In this document: positions 8,718 to 17,952 of the stretch, one piece after another
Numbering within the stretch: position 1 is the first letter of the stretch
How the letters are laid out: each line of letters begins with the position of its first letter
NCBI RefSeq assembly: GCF_964063325.1
Contig: NZ_OZ061315.1
Span: 62,001-126,000, forward strand
Reading direction: 5' to 3'
Length of the DNA stretch: 64,000 nucleotides
Origin: Hafnia alvei
GTDB taxonomy: Bacteria; Pseudomonadota; Gammaproteobacteria; Enterobacterales; Enterobacteriaceae
The notes under the pieces: generated by a model
Databases searched by the model: none
What the model saw: only the letters and a program-made list of their open reading frames with translations
What the model was told of the DNA's origin: nothing
Program-made: the position numbers and the translations under genes

Positions 8718-9647
8718 TTAGGCTTTGTTATTCAGCCACGCAAGATATTCGCTCACGCCTTCAGCAACGGTTTTAAACGGCTTGTCGTAACCAGCCGCAC
8801 GCAATTTGGTGGTATCGGCTTTGGTGAAGCCCTGATAGCGACCTTTCAGTTTTTCTGGGAAAGGAATATAGCTGATGCTGCCTTTCTGATGATAGGCAAC
8901 AACCGCGTCAGCGACGGCTTGGAATGATTCAGCACGGCCAGTACCACAGTTAAAGATGCCAGAGATACCTTTCTGCCAGAACCACAGGTTTACGTCAGCA
9001 ACGTCACCCACATAGATGAAGTCACGTTTGAAATCATCGCTGCCTTCAAACAGTTTCGGATCTTCACCGTTGTTGATTTGGTTATTTAGATGGAAAGCAA
9101 CGCTTGCCATGCTGCCTTTATGGCCTTCACGTGGGCCATAGACGTTGAAGTAGCGGAAGCCACAAATCTGAGATTCTGCCTCTGGCAGGATCTGGCGAAC
9201 ATACTGATCGAACAGGAATTTTGAGTAGCCATAAACGTTTAATGGGCCTTCGAATTCGCGTTCTTCGGTAAATTGCTCAGTTAAGCCATAAGTGGCGGCG
9301 GAAGATGCATACAAGAATGGGATCTGGCGTTCTAAACAGAAATGCAGAAGCTCTTTGGAGTACTGATAGTTGTTATCCATCATATACTTGCCATCCCACT
9401 CGGTTGTGGATGAGCATGCACCTTCATGGAAAACGGCTTCGATATCGCCGAAATCATCCCCAGCAACAACGCTGGCAATGAAGTCTTCTTTATCCATGTA
9501 GTCGGTAATTTCTAAATCGACTAAATTAACAAATTTAGTGCCATCTTTAAGGTTATCGACCACGAGAATGTCGCTATAGCCTTTATTATTCAGTGCCTTA
9601 ACGATGTTGCTGCCGATCATGCCAGCGCCGCCGGTTACAATAATCAT
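8718..9647 (-). CDS. hldD: ADP-L-glycero-D-manno-heptose 6-epimerase HldD
   Basis: HldD epimerises ADP-D-glycero-heptose to the L-glycero form used by WaaC and WaaF. ATG 9647 gives 309 residues starting with the NADP-binding MIIVTGGAGMIGSN; a longer frame to 9683 adds residues ahead of the Rossmann motif and is rejected. The short-chain dehydrogenase YxxxK pair is visible as Tyr139 and Lys143 in VYGYSKF. The gene opens the - strand operon hldD-waaF-waaC(-waaL) and so supplies the donor substrate of the next two genes. It is divergent from kbl. Confidence 0.97.
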   Translation of the reverse strand: MIIVTGGAGMIGSNIVKALNNKGYSDILVVDNLKDGTKFVNLVDLEITDYMDKEDFIASVVAGDDFGDIEAVFHEGACSSTTEWDGKYMMDNNYQYSKELLHFCLERQIPFLYASSAATYGLTEQFTEEREFEGPLNVYGYSKFLFDQYVRQILPEAESQICGFRYFNVYGPREGHKGSMASVAFHLNNQINNGEDPKLFEGSDDFKRDFIYVGDVADVNLWFWQKGISGIFNCGTGRAESFQAVADAVVAYHQKGSISYIPFPEKLKGRYQGFTKADTTKLRAAGYDKPFKTVAEGVSEYLAWLNNKA

Positions 9648-9956
9648 GAGATTTACCTTTAAATAAACGAAACAGTGGCGCACAACGCCCCACGTTATAT
9701 GACCTCATAATAGCATTTCATGCTTAAGCATTCAGCGTATAGGGCATGAATCTGAATCAAAAGCGTCTGAATTAGACCTCATACTGTCATGAGTAGTGCA
9801 TGGCGGCTCATTCATAACTGAAAGTAATTATTTCTCTTATCCACGCCACAGCGTGATATATGCTGCATTTTTCACATTCTGTGAGTTACAAACTCGTTTC
9901 AATTGCAACAAGACAGTAATATGTTTCACAAACTTGCCCATCCAGGAGATAACACC
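9648..9956. other. Divergent hldD/kbl intergenic region
   Basis: This 309-bp stretch must hold the promoters of the hldD operon and of kbl-tdh. An AGGAG ribosome-binding site at 9944-9948 sets the kbl start at 9957. I see no coding sequence. I looked for a sigma-32 promoter and for Lrp or CRP sites, but none was clear enough to call. Confidence 0.5.
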
Positions 9957-11153
9957 ATGTCTGCGGATTTTTACCAGCAGCTAACTCAGCAATTAGAAAC
10001 GACCCGTTCCGAAGGTCTGTATAAAAATGAACGTATTATTACTTCTGCGCAGCAGGCTGATATTGCAGTTGCCGATGGTCGCCGTGTCATTAATTTCTGT
10101 GCAAACAACTATTTAGGTTTGGCTAACCACCCTGCGCTGATTAAAGCAGCGAAAGAAGGCATGGATTCTCATGGCTTTGGCATGGCATCGGTGCGTTTTA
10201 TTTGTGGTACTCAAGATAGCCATAAGCAGCTAGAACAGCGATTGGCTGAGTTTTTAGGTATGGAAGACTCCATTTTATATTCTTCCTGTTTTGATGCTAA
10301 TGGTGGACTATTCGAAACGCTGTTAGGTCCTGAAGACGCCATTATTTCTGATGCGTTGAACCATGCTTCTATTATTGATGGCGTGCGCCTGTGTAAGGCC
10401 AAGCGCTATCGCTATGCCAATAACGATATGGCTGAACTGCGTGCTCAGTTAGAAATGGCGAAAGCCGATGGCGCTCGCCATATCATGATTGCGACAGACG
10501 GCGTGTTCTCAATGGATGGCGTTATTGCCGATCTGAAATCGGTGTGTGATTTAGCCGATGAATATGGCGCGTTGGTGATGGTTGATGATTCCCATGCGGT
10601 TGGCTTCGTTGGTGAAAATGGCCGCGGCACCCATGAATACTGTGAAGTTATGGGGCGTGTAGACATTATCACCGGTACTTTGGGCAAAGCATTAGGCGGT
10701 GCATCCGGCGGCTACACGGCTGGGCGCAAAGAAGTGATCGAATGGCTGCGCCAGCGTTCGCGTCCATACCTTTTCTCCAACTCTTTAGCGCCTGCCATCG
10801 TTGCAGCATCAATCAAAGTCCTTGAGCTATTGGCTGATGGCGATGAGCTGCGTAACCGTCTGTGGAGCAATGCCCGTTTATTCCGTGAAAAAATGAGTGC
10901 GGCGGGTTTCACTTTAGCAGGTGCCGATCACGCCATCATCCCTGTGATGTTGGGTGATGCCAAACTGGCGCAAGAATTTGCCAATGAATTGCTGAAAGAA
11001 GGTATCTATGTGACAGGATTCTTCTTCCCTGTTGTTCCTAAAGGTCAGGCGCGTATCCGTACTCAAATGTCTGCTGACCATACCCCAGAACAAATTGAAC
11101 GCGCAGTCGCGGCCTTTATTCGTATCGGCAAGCAGCTGGGTGTGATTGCGTAA
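9957..11153 (+). CDS. kbl: Glycine C-acetyltransferase (2-amino-3-ketobutyrate CoA ligase)
   Basis: Kbl cleaves 2-amino-3-ketobutyrate with CoA to glycine and acetyl-CoA, the second step of threonine breakdown after Tdh. The 398 residues match the E. coli length. The PLP-binding lysine is Lys244 in TGTLGKALGG, with VDDSHAVG forming the cofactor aspartate site, as in alpha-oxoamine synthases. The ATG at 9957 follows AGGAG by 8 bases; an upstream start at 9903 has no such site. Only 13 bp separate it from tdh, so the two are one operon. Confidence 0.97.
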   Translation: MSADFYQQLTQQLETTRSEGLYKNERIITSAQQADIAVADGRRVINFCANNYLGLANHPALIKAAKEGMDSHGFGMASVRFICGTQDSHKQLEQRLAEFLGMEDSILYSSCFDANGGLFETLLGPEDAIISDALNHASIIDGVRLCKAKRYRYANNDMAELRAQLEMAKADGARHIMIATDGVFSMDGVIADLKSVCDLADEYGALVMVDDSHAVGFVGENGRGTHEYCEVMGRVDIITGTLGKALGGASGGYTAGRKEVIEWLRQRSRPYLFSNSLAPAIVAASIKVLELLADGDELRNRLWSNARLFREKMSAAGFTLAGADHAIIPVMLGDAKLAQEFANELLKEGIYVTGFFFPVVPKGQARIRTQMSADHTPEQIERAVAAFIRIGKQLGVIA

Positions 11154-11166
11154 GGAACTCATCGTT

Positions 11167-12192
11167 ATGAAAGCATTGTCAAAACTGAAGGCGGAAGAAG
11201 GGATTTGGATGACCGATGTGCCTAAGCCAGAGCTTGGGCATAACGACATCATGATTAAAATCCGTAAAACGGCGATTTGTGGCACTGACGTCCATATTTA
11301 CAACTGGGATGAATGGTCGCAAAAAACCATTCCGGTTCCGATGGTCGTTGGCCATGAATATGTGGGCGAGATTGTTGCGATCGGGCAAGAAGTCACCGGC
11401 TATAAAATTGGCGAACGTGTTTCTGGTGAGGGGCATATTACCTGCGGTCATTGTCGTAACTGTCGCGGTGGCCGCACGCATCTATGTCGAAACACCACCG
11501 GCGTGGGTGTTAACCGCACTGGCGCATTTGCTGAGTATTTAGTTATTCCGGCATTTAACGCGTTCAAAATCCCAGACAATATTCCCGATGAGTTAGCGGC
11601 TATTTTTGACCCGTTTGGCAATGCTGTTCATACCGCGCTTTCATTCGATTTAGTGGGTGAAGACGTCTTAGTTTCCGGCGCAGGGCCGATTGGCATTATG
11701 GCGGCGGCGGTGTGTAAACACGTTGGCGCGCGTAATGTCGTGATTACCGACGTTAATGAATATCGTCTGGATCTGGCTCGTAAAATGGGCGTGACCCGCG
11801 CAGTGAATGTGAGTAAAGAAAATCTCACTGATGTGATGAATGAGCTTGGAATGACCGAAGGTTTTGACGTCGGCTTGGAGATGTCTGGAGCACCGCCAGC
11901 GTTCCGTGCGATGCTGAGCACCATGAATCACGGTGGCAAAATTGCGATGCTGGGGATCCCGCCATCAGATATGGCCATTGATTGGAATCAGGTGATTTTT
12001 AAAGGGCTGTTCATCAAGGGCATTTATGGCCGCGAGATGTTTGAAACATGGTACAAGATGGCAGCGTTACTGCAGTCAGGGTTGGATCTGAGTCCAATCA
12101 TCACTCACCAGTTTGGTATTGATGATTTCCAAAAAGGCTTTGATGCTATGCGTTCAGGCCAATCAGGCAAGGTCGTTCTGAGCTGGGATTAA
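11167..12192 (+). CDS. tdh: L-threonine 3-dehydrogenase
   Basis: Tdh oxidises L-threonine to 2-amino-3-ketobutyrate with NAD+, feeding Kbl. It is a 341-residue medium-chain zinc dehydrogenase. Catalytic zinc ligands Cys38 and His63/Glu64 (CGTDVH, GHEY) and the structural zinc cysteines 93, 96, 99 and 107 are all present. The Rossmann motif GAGPIGIMAA lies near 175. The ATG at 11167 matches the E. coli N-terminus MKALSKLKAEEGIWMTDVP. It is the distal gene of kbl-tdh and is followed by a large palindromic terminator-like element. Confidence 0.97.
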   Translation: MKALSKLKAEEGIWMTDVPKPELGHNDIMIKIRKTAICGTDVHIYNWDEWSQKTIPVPMVVGHEYVGEIVAIGQEVTGYKIGERVSGEGHITCGHCRNCRGGRTHLCRNTTGVGVNRTGAFAEYLVIPAFNAFKIPDNIPDELAAIFDPFGNAVHTALSFDLVGEDVLVSGAGPIGIMAAAVCKHVGARNVVITDVNEYRLDLARKMGVTRAVNVSKENLTDVMNELGMTEGFDVGLEMSGAPPAFRAMLSTMNHGGKIAMLGIPPSDMAIDWNQVIFKGLFIKGIYGREMFETWYKMAALLQSGLDLSPIITHQFGIDDFQKGFDAMRSGQSGKVVLSWD

Positions 12193-12206
12193 GATCTTTA
12201 TATGAG

Positions 12207-12369
12207 TAAAAGCCCCAAATAGGGCAATGCCGTTCGTTTAAGAGCTCGAGATACAGGGGGCTAGCACACCGCGGGGCGCTCCGGCAGCTAAAGCTGCTAC
12301 GACCCCATCGGTGTACTTCCCCTAAAATCACGCTTGAGTGAACTGTATTACCCAAACAGGGGCTTTTTT
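12207..12369. repeat. 163-bp palindromic element with terminator-like ends, between tdh and a convergent gene
   Basis: The outer arms (AAAAGCCCC at 12208 and GGGGCTTTT at 12359) look like one intrinsic terminator, but about 140 bp lie between them. That inner DNA is itself an imperfect palindrome: 12222-12242 pairs with 12333-12353, CACACC (12265-12270) with GGTGTA (12310-12315), and the centre forms a GC-rich hairpin with the loop TAAA at 12288-12291. The whole unit could fold as one long cruciform or RNA stem. It resembles a miniature palindromic repeat in size, but no second copy was seen in this window. Confidence 0.7.
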
Positions 12370-12371
12370 TA

Positions 12372-13985
12372 TTAGTTAGATAGCGGCTCTTCAGCGGTTT
12401 TTCTCAGTTGGTGGTAGTCCAATTTCTGGTAGCGATTGTCGAGAACGGTAGAGTCGCCAGCGAACTTCTCAATGACGGCGTTAATATTGGTGAATGCTCC
12501 TCGCTGCGCATCGGTAATCCCTAGCCATGTTGCAACGAGAATATCGTTGTAGCTGGTTGAGAAAACTGCGTTTACTTGCCCTGTTTCATCTTTATCGCGT
12601 GGTGTTAATGCTGGGCTATACCATATAAACATCGGCACATGATAAGCCTCCTGACTAGGTGTTATGCCGCCATGGAAATAAGGCGCACTTTGTCTTGGAT
12701 CTCGTTCTAATGCATGGTCAGAGAAATAAAGCACCGAGGCCTTATTTTGTTTTAACAAGCTAAATATTTCGCCCAAGAGGCTATCTGTGTATCGAACAGA
12801 ATTATCGTAGCAAGCATCTATATCATTAGATTTATCAAATACGGTTTCGTTTGCGGGATACCTTTTACATGCTGGTTCATGACTACCATATAAGTGTAGA
12901 ACAATGAGTTTTTTATCGTGCGCTGGTTTTTGTAATGCCGTTTTTAGGTGAGGCAGCAACTCTTTGTCATAGCCTTTAATATACAGTTTATCTTCCGCAT
13001 TCATGGCAATGCCTGCAACAGAAGAGCCATAGTTGCCAAAGGCAGTTTGTGCGCTTAGCCATGTAGTATGGAAGCCCGCTTGGTTAGCTAAACTAATAAT
13101 ATTATCTGAATAATTTTTAAGATCATGATTATTAATATTGTCTGCGCTCAGCGCCATAGGAACGGCAACAGATGTAAATGGCACGCCGCTGATAGCGTGA
13201 TTAAACAGTTTTAAGTACGACTTTTGCGCTTCTAGCTGTGGCGTAGTTGGCTTTTGGTAGCCGTAAATACTCATATTTTTAGCGCGCTCTGATTCACCAA
13301 TAATCAATACATAGGTATCAATACCGGTATCTTTAACGCTAAGACTATAGTGTGGTGCCGCGCCGCTGATATTTTTCAAGATTTGGCTTTCCTGCATAGC
13401 CGTCAGGAAATAACTCAGGTTAAAGAAAGGCATGTAGGTTGTGAATCGGGCGGCAACTTTAAGTTCTGCGCTAGCACCTTCATTAACAGGGCGCTTTTTA
13501 ACGAACTTCATCGAAGAGACGAGTGCAATAGCGCATATCACTATCAGTAGAATTCCCGTTATTTTTTTGGAGATCATTTTTCCTTTAGCAGGACGGATCG
13601 CCAAAATAAACAAGATAAGTAATGCTAGGCAGATAATCACAAAGCGAATATAGACACCAAGCATAGCCAGCATCTCAACTGGGTTGCTTTCAAGCGTGCT
13701 AACAGCAAAGCCATCGTTAAACGGCGTTTTGAAAGTAAACCAAGAGTAGAGGCTAAGGCTGATATCTGATGAGCAGAGAAACAGAAACGGTAAGGCCAAT
13801 ATGATCCGCAGAGTCGTTGACCGAATCGCTTTAAGGAATAATAGCGACAACGTGAACGTCACAATGCGATAAGACATGTGAATGTTGGGGGCCATCAGTA
13901 TATTGATAATACTGAAAATAATTACGCTAATAATTAGCAGTAGATACTCTTTCCCAAAGAGTAAATAAGGTGTCTTTTTATACAT
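12372..13985 (-). CDS. Phosphoethanolamine transferase of the EptA/EptC sulfatase-like family
   Basis: This is a 537-residue inner-membrane enzyme with about five N-terminal membrane spans (to about residue 160) and a periplasmic alkaline-phosphatase-like domain. Key residues are visible: Glu231 in IIGESERAKN, the probable nucleophile Thr271 in GVPFTSVAVP, and Asp423/His424 in YFSDHALERD. Such enzymes move phosphoethanolamine from phosphatidylethanolamine onto lipid A, core sugars or periplasmic glucans. Its place between the waa/tdh block and yibQ suggests an LPS target, but the substrate is unknown. It resembles E. coli YbiP/YhbX-type proteins more than EptC, which is encoded separately at 47360. 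Confidence 0.85.
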   Translation of the reverse strand: MYKKTPYLLFGKEYLLLIISVIIFSIINILMAPNIHMSYRIVTFTLSLLFLKAIRSTTLRIILALPFLFLCSSDISLSLYSWFTFKTPFNDGFAVSTLESNPVEMLAMLGVYIRFVIICLALLILFILAIRPAKGKMISKKITGILLIVICAIALVSSMKFVKKRPVNEGASAELKVAARFTTYMPFFNLSYFLTAMQESQILKNISGAAPHYSLSVKDTGIDTYVLIIGESERAKNMSIYGYQKPTTPQLEAQKSYLKLFNHAISGVPFTSVAVPMALSADNINNHDLKNYSDNIISLANQAGFHTTWLSAQTAFGNYGSSVAGIAMNAEDKLYIKGYDKELLPHLKTALQKPAHDKKLIVLHLYGSHEPACKRYPANETVFDKSNDIDACYDNSVRYTDSLLGEIFSLLKQNKASVLYFSDHALERDPRQSAPYFHGGITPSQEAYHVPMFIWYSPALTPRDKDETGQVNAVFSTSYNDILVATWLGITDAQRGAFTNINAVIEKFAGDSTVLDNRYQKLDYHQLRKTAEEPLSN

Positions 13986-14060
13986 TTTAGTTTGGTAATT
14001 AATTCATAATCCGCAATGCAACATTATGCCGGATTATGAATTAATTTAATACTGACGCAA

Positions 14061-14978
14061 TTACAGCCAGTAATTCCAGCGTGACTGTATAAATTTTATC
14101 GGAGCTGAGTTTACTATGCTGGTGCTAATGGCATCAAACATGGCGGTGGCATACACCTTCTCTGGCGATTTTTTGCCGATGCATTGTTTAACACCACGGA
14201 ATGGGTTGTGTGGTTTTTGCTGTGTCGGCAGCGGATTTTTATCTGGTACGGAAGCGCCATTAAGCAGTGAGCTAGGACGAACCAATACAATATCTGCCGG
14301 TAATGACGGCAGCATTTGTTGTAATACGCGTACAGTTGACGGATGCGGATGGCCGATGGCTATTGCAGACCCACTTTTCCGCGCGATTTGGATGGCGCGA
14401 TTAAACTGTTGGCGGATAGCGGCTTCGTTTTGAGAATCATCAAGAAAGACTCTACGCTTAATGACCTTAATCCCGGTACCAGCAGAGGCGTTTGTCACTT
14501 GGCTATTGCCAATCGTCATGCTGTCGAGAAAATAAAGAAAATGATACTGCTCCAGCGTGCGCATGACTTTCTGCATCCCCTGCAGATTTGACGTCATCAG
14601 GCTGCCCATATGGTTGTTCATCCCAACGGCATAGGGCACGGCGTTTACGGATTGGCGGATGATGCGCTGGATTTCTGCTTCGCTCATTGAGGGCTGCAAT
14701 GTATCTTTTTCTAATGGCTGTTTGCTAATCGGCGCCATTGGTAGGTGAATCAAAATCTCACGACCTTGAGCATGAGCCTTGTTTGCCATTTCACGTGCAT
14801 GAGGTGCGGTGGGCAAAACGGCAACCGAGATAGCCAAAGGCATTTGCAGAATTTTATTTTCTTCTTGTGGGCGATAGCCAAAATCGTCGATGACGATGGC
14901 TAATTTTCCAGCATAGGCAGATACCGTGCTACAGGTGAAAATAAGCAGTGCGGAGGTGACAGCATTGAAAAATCGCAA
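14061..14978 (-). CDS. yibQ: Divergent polysaccharide deacetylase family protein YibQ
   Basis: This is a periplasmic protein of the divergent polysaccharide deacetylase family with unclear substrate. I place the start at TTG 14978, because AAGGGA lies 7 bases upstream and the resulting N-terminus (LRFFNAVTSALLIF to SAYA) is a signal peptide. The mature part begins GKLAIVIDDFGYRPQEEN as in E. coli YibQ. A longer frame to 15155 overlaps envC and puts the signal peptide internally, so it is rejected. The protein has 305 residues with the motifs LIHLPMAP, NNHMGS and IAIGHPHPSTVRVLQ. It follows envC by 58 bp and is likely co-transcribed with it. Confidence 0.9.
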   Translation of the reverse strand: MRFFNAVTSALLIFTCSTVSAYAGKLAIVIDDFGYRPQEENKILQMPLAISVAVLPTAPHAREMANKAHAQGREILIHLPMAPISKQPLEKDTLQPSMSEAEIQRIIRQSVNAVPYAVGMNNHMGSLMTSNLQGMQKVMRTLEQYHFLYFLDSMTIGNSQVTNASAGTGIKVIKRRVFLDDSQNEAAIRQQFNRAIQIARKSGSAIAIGHPHPSTVRVLQQMLPSLPADIVLVRPSSLLNGASVPDKNPLPTQQKPHNPFRGVKQCIGKKSPEKVYATAMFDAISTSIVNSAPIKFIQSRWNYWL

Positions 14979-15036
14979 TGTGTTTTCCCTTGTTGTTGCA
15001 GGAGCGGTAACTGCGGGTGAATGAGGGCTCTTGGGG

Positions 15037-16398
15037 CTAACGTCCAAGCCACGGTAGTGGGTTGACGGCTTGGCCTTGACGGCGGATTTCAAAGTAAAGA
15101 GCTGGCTGACCTTGGCCACCGCTATTACCGACCAGCGCGATAGGTTGTCCTGCACGAACCTGTGCGCCGACGTTAACCAAAGCGCTTTGGTTATAGCCGT
15201 ACAGGCTCATATCGCCTTTGCCGTGTTCAACCACGACGACTAGACCATAACCTTGTAGCCAATCGGCAAGCAGGACACGACCATCCGCAATGGCTTTAAC
15301 TTCACTGCCTTCGGATGCGGCAATAACCATTCCTTTCCAGCGGAGTTCGCCCTGTAGCGTTTCGCCGAAACTGTGGATGGTTCGGCCACGAACGGGCCAC
15401 ATAGCCTGGCCATTACCGCGGCCTAAACCACCGGTACGCGCTATCAGTGAACGCTCGCTTTCCGTTGGCTTATATTTATACGTCGTGCCTTTTTTCTTCG
15501 CCTGCTCTTCTTTAGCCTTCATTTGAGCTTGGAGCTTGGCGGCTTCGCGCGCCTCACGTTCGGCGCGGGCTTTAGCTTCACGCTCGGCTTTGGCGATCTG
15601 ATCGCGCAAGCGTGATTCGTTCGCTTTCATTTCGGAGAGCTGTTGTTGATCTTTCGCCAGCGAGCTTTCCAATGATGACAGGGTTTTTTGGCGCTGAATT
15701 CGGGCAGATTCTAGCTGTTGCTGCGCTTGCTGCTGGGTAACCAGAATCGCTTTCTGCTGATTTTGTGCGGCTTCCAGCTCTTTCTTTTCGCTGGCTAAGT
15801 CGGTACGAGTCTGGTTTAGCTTATCGATATTTTTTTGGCGTGCTTCATTGAGATAACCAAAGTAAGCCAAAATACGTTCGCCGCGCTGGCTTTCTTCACC
15901 ACTCAGCAAAACCTGAATACCGGTATGTTTGCCTAAACGGAAAGCCATGTCGAGCTGATGCTCGAGCAGCTTTAGGTGTTTGTTTTCTTGTGACTGAAGC
16001 TTTTTAATCGAGGCGGTCAGCTTGGTTACATTTGCATTCAGCGTTGCCAGTTCAGATTGCGTTTCTCGGAGAGAACGGCTCGCCTGAGCAATGATTTTTT
16101 CCTGCGCTTTAAGCTGATCTTGTAGCGAACTACGTTGTTGCTGCTGCTGTTTGACGGCTTTTTCTTTTTCAGCAATGTCTTGCTGAATAGATTTTAGCTG
16201 CTGTTTGTTGTCATCAGCGGCCAGAGCGGGGAATGAAGAAAACCATGCGCCAGCATAGATTACGCTGGCACACAGTATCGGTAACATGCGAAACGCTGAG
16301 GGAGTAGGCGATAAACAGGTTGGTTTATCGCCGATGTTTTTACCCGCTTTGAGCGTTAAGGCTACCTTTGATTCATGAAATTGATCTTTTCCCCTCAT
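15037..16398 (-). CDS. envC: Murein hydrolase activator EnvC
   Basis: EnvC is a periplasmic coiled-coil protein recruited to the septum by FtsEX, where it activates the amidases AmiA and AmiB. After a signal peptide ending near ALAA come two long coiled-coil stretches (about residues 65-290, Lys/Gln/Glu rich) and a C-terminal LytM domain. The LytM domain is degenerate: GYNQSAL and LYFEIRR stand where active zinc metallopeptidases have histidines, so it should activate rather than cut. The chosen start gives 453 residues and a long N-terminus, longer than the 419 of E. coli, so the true start may lie further in. It follows gpmI by 9 bp. Confidence 0.93.
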   Translation of the reverse strand: MRGKDQFHESKVALTLKAGKNIGDKPTCLSPTPSAFRMLPILCASVIYAGAWFSSFPALAADDNKQQLKSIQQDIAEKEKAVKQQQQQRSSLQDQLKAQEKIIAQASRSLRETQSELATLNANVTKLTASIKKLQSQENKHLKLLEHQLDMAFRLGKHTGIQVLLSGEESQRGERILAYFGYLNEARQKNIDKLNQTRTDLASEKKELEAAQNQQKAILVTQQQAQQQLESARIQRQKTLSSLESSLAKDQQQLSEMKANESRLRDQIAKAEREAKARAEREAREAAKLQAQMKAKEEQAKKKGTTYKYKPTESERSLIARTGGLGRGNGQAMWPVRGRTIHSFGETLQGELRWKGMVIAASEGSEVKAIADGRVLLADWLQGYGLVVVVEHGKGDMSLYGYNQSALVNVGAQVRAGQPIALVGNSGGQGQPALYFEIRRQGQAVNPLPWLGR

Positions 16399-16407
16399 GG
16401 GGATCGA

Positions 16408-17952
16408 TTATTCCACGATGAACAGCGGCTTACCAGTCATCTCTTTAGGCACTTCCATGTCCATCATCGTCAGCATGGTTGCTGCGATGTCAGACAATTT
16501 CCCGCCTTCAACGGCTTTAGCTGGTTTGCCAACGTAGATTAATGGCACTGGCAGGTTGGTGTGAGCGGTATACGCAGCACCTGTCACCTGATCGCGCATC
16601 AGCTCAGCGTTACCGTGGTCTGCCGTGATCAGCAACTGACCGCCAACGTTTTGTACGGCTTCGACTACCTGGCCTACACACTGATCCAGAGTTTCAATGG
16701 CTTTTACTGCGGCATCGTAAATACCGGTGTGGCCAACCATGTCGCCGTTAGGGTAGTTACAGATAATCGCATCATATTTACCGCTGTTGATAGCGCCAAC
16801 CAGTTTTTCGGTCAGTTCAGCAGAGCTCATTTCTGGCTGCAGATCGTAAGTCGCTACTTTTGGCGAGTTGATCAGGATGCGGTCTTCGCCTTTGAATGGC
16901 TCTTCCACGCCGCCATTGTAGAAGAAGGTCACGTGAGCATATTTTTCAGTTTCAGAAATACGCAGCTGGGTTTTGTCATGCTTCATCAACCATTCACCGA
17001 AGGTGTTTGCCAGTGAAGATGGTGGGTAAGCACATGCCGCTTTGATGTCAGCCGCATATTCAGTCAACATCACGAAGTTGCTGAAGTTAACCACTTTGTT
17101 GCGTTTGAAACCGTCAAAGTCAGCGTTGACGAAGGTGCGAGTGATTTGGCGAGCACGGTCAGCACGGAAGTTCATAAAGATCAGCGCGTCGCCGTCGTTC
17201 ATGGAGGCATCCGCTTCACCCGCCGCTTGGATTACGGTTGGTTTAACAAATTCGTCGTTTTCGTCGCGAGCGTAAGCCGCTTCAAGGCCGGCAACCGCAT
17301 TTTCAGCAGTGTATTCGCCTTTCGCTTCGGTCAGCAGATCGTAAGCTAACTGAACGCGGTCCCAACGGTTATCACGGTCCATTGCATAGTAACGACCAAC
17401 TATGGACGCGATGCGGCCTTTGCCCAGCTCGGCAAATTTCTCAGTGAATCGTTTCAGTGTATTTTCAGCACTACGCGGTGGGGTGTCACGTCCATCCAAG
17501 AATGCGTGCAGGTAGATAGCTTCTGCACCGCGCTTGGCGGCCAACTCGACCATAGCAAGAATGTGTTCTTCGTGGCTATGAACGCCACCAGGAGACATCA
17601 GACCCATGATGTGAACGGCTTTGCCCAGAGATACGGCTTTATCAACTGCACCAACCAGAACTTCATTGGCAAAGAAGTCGCCGTCTTTGATTTCTTTGTC
17701 CAAACGAGTCAGATCTTGATAAACGATGCGGCCTGCGCCAAGGTTTACGTGACCAACTTCAGAGTTACCCATCTGGCCGTCAGGCAGACCTACATCCAAA
17801 CCGGAAGCTGAAATCAGGGTGTGCGGATACTCTTTCCACAGACGATCCATGACGGGACGTTTTGCGTTAAGAATCGCGTTATCTTGGGTTTCTTCGCGGT
17901 AACCATAACCGTCTAGAATTACCAGTACCATTGGTTTTTTGGCGCTCGACAT
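16408..17952 (-). CDS. gpmI: 2,3-bisphosphoglycerate-independent phosphoglycerate mutase
   Basis: GpmI interconverts 3- and 2-phosphoglycerate in glycolysis with manganese and without 2,3-bisphosphoglycerate. It has 514 residues, as in E. coli. The nucleophile Ser64 is in QMGNSEVGHVNLGAGR, the N-terminal metal site is VILDGYG, and the C-terminal metal ligands are in ITADHGNAE. It is the first gene of gpmI-envC-yibQ on the - strand and is divergent from yibN, with a 380-bp upstream region that includes a large imperfect palindrome. Confidence 0.97.
   Translation of the reverse strand: MSSAKKPMVLVILDGYGYREETQDNAILNAKRPVMDRLWKEYPHTLISASGLDVGLPDGQMGNSEVGHVNLGAGRIVYQDLTRLDKEIKDGDFFANEVLVGAVDKAVSLGKAVHIMGLMSPGGVHSHEEHILAMVELAAKRGAEAIYLHAFLDGRDTPPRSAENTLKRFTEKFAELGKGRIASIVGRYYAMDRDNRWDRVQLAYDLLTEAKGEYTAENAVAGLEAAYARDENDEFVKPTVIQAAGEADASMNDGDALIFMNFRADRARQITRTFVNADFDGFKRNKVVNFSNFVMLTEYAADIKAACAYPPSSLANTFGEWLMKHDKTQLRISETEKYAHVTFFYNGGVEEPFKGEDRILINSPKVATYDLQPEMSSAELTEKLVGAINSGKYDAIICNYPNGDMVGHTGIYDAAVKAIETLDQCVGQVVEAVQNVGGQLLITADHGNAELMRDQVTGAAYTAHTNLPVPLIYVGKPAKAVEGGKLSDIAATMLTMMDMEVPKEMTGKPLFIVE

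Noticed and set aside
14979..15155. N-terminal extension of yibQ reaching into envC
   Set aside because: It would bury the signal peptide and has no ribosome-binding site; TTG 14978 is better supported.
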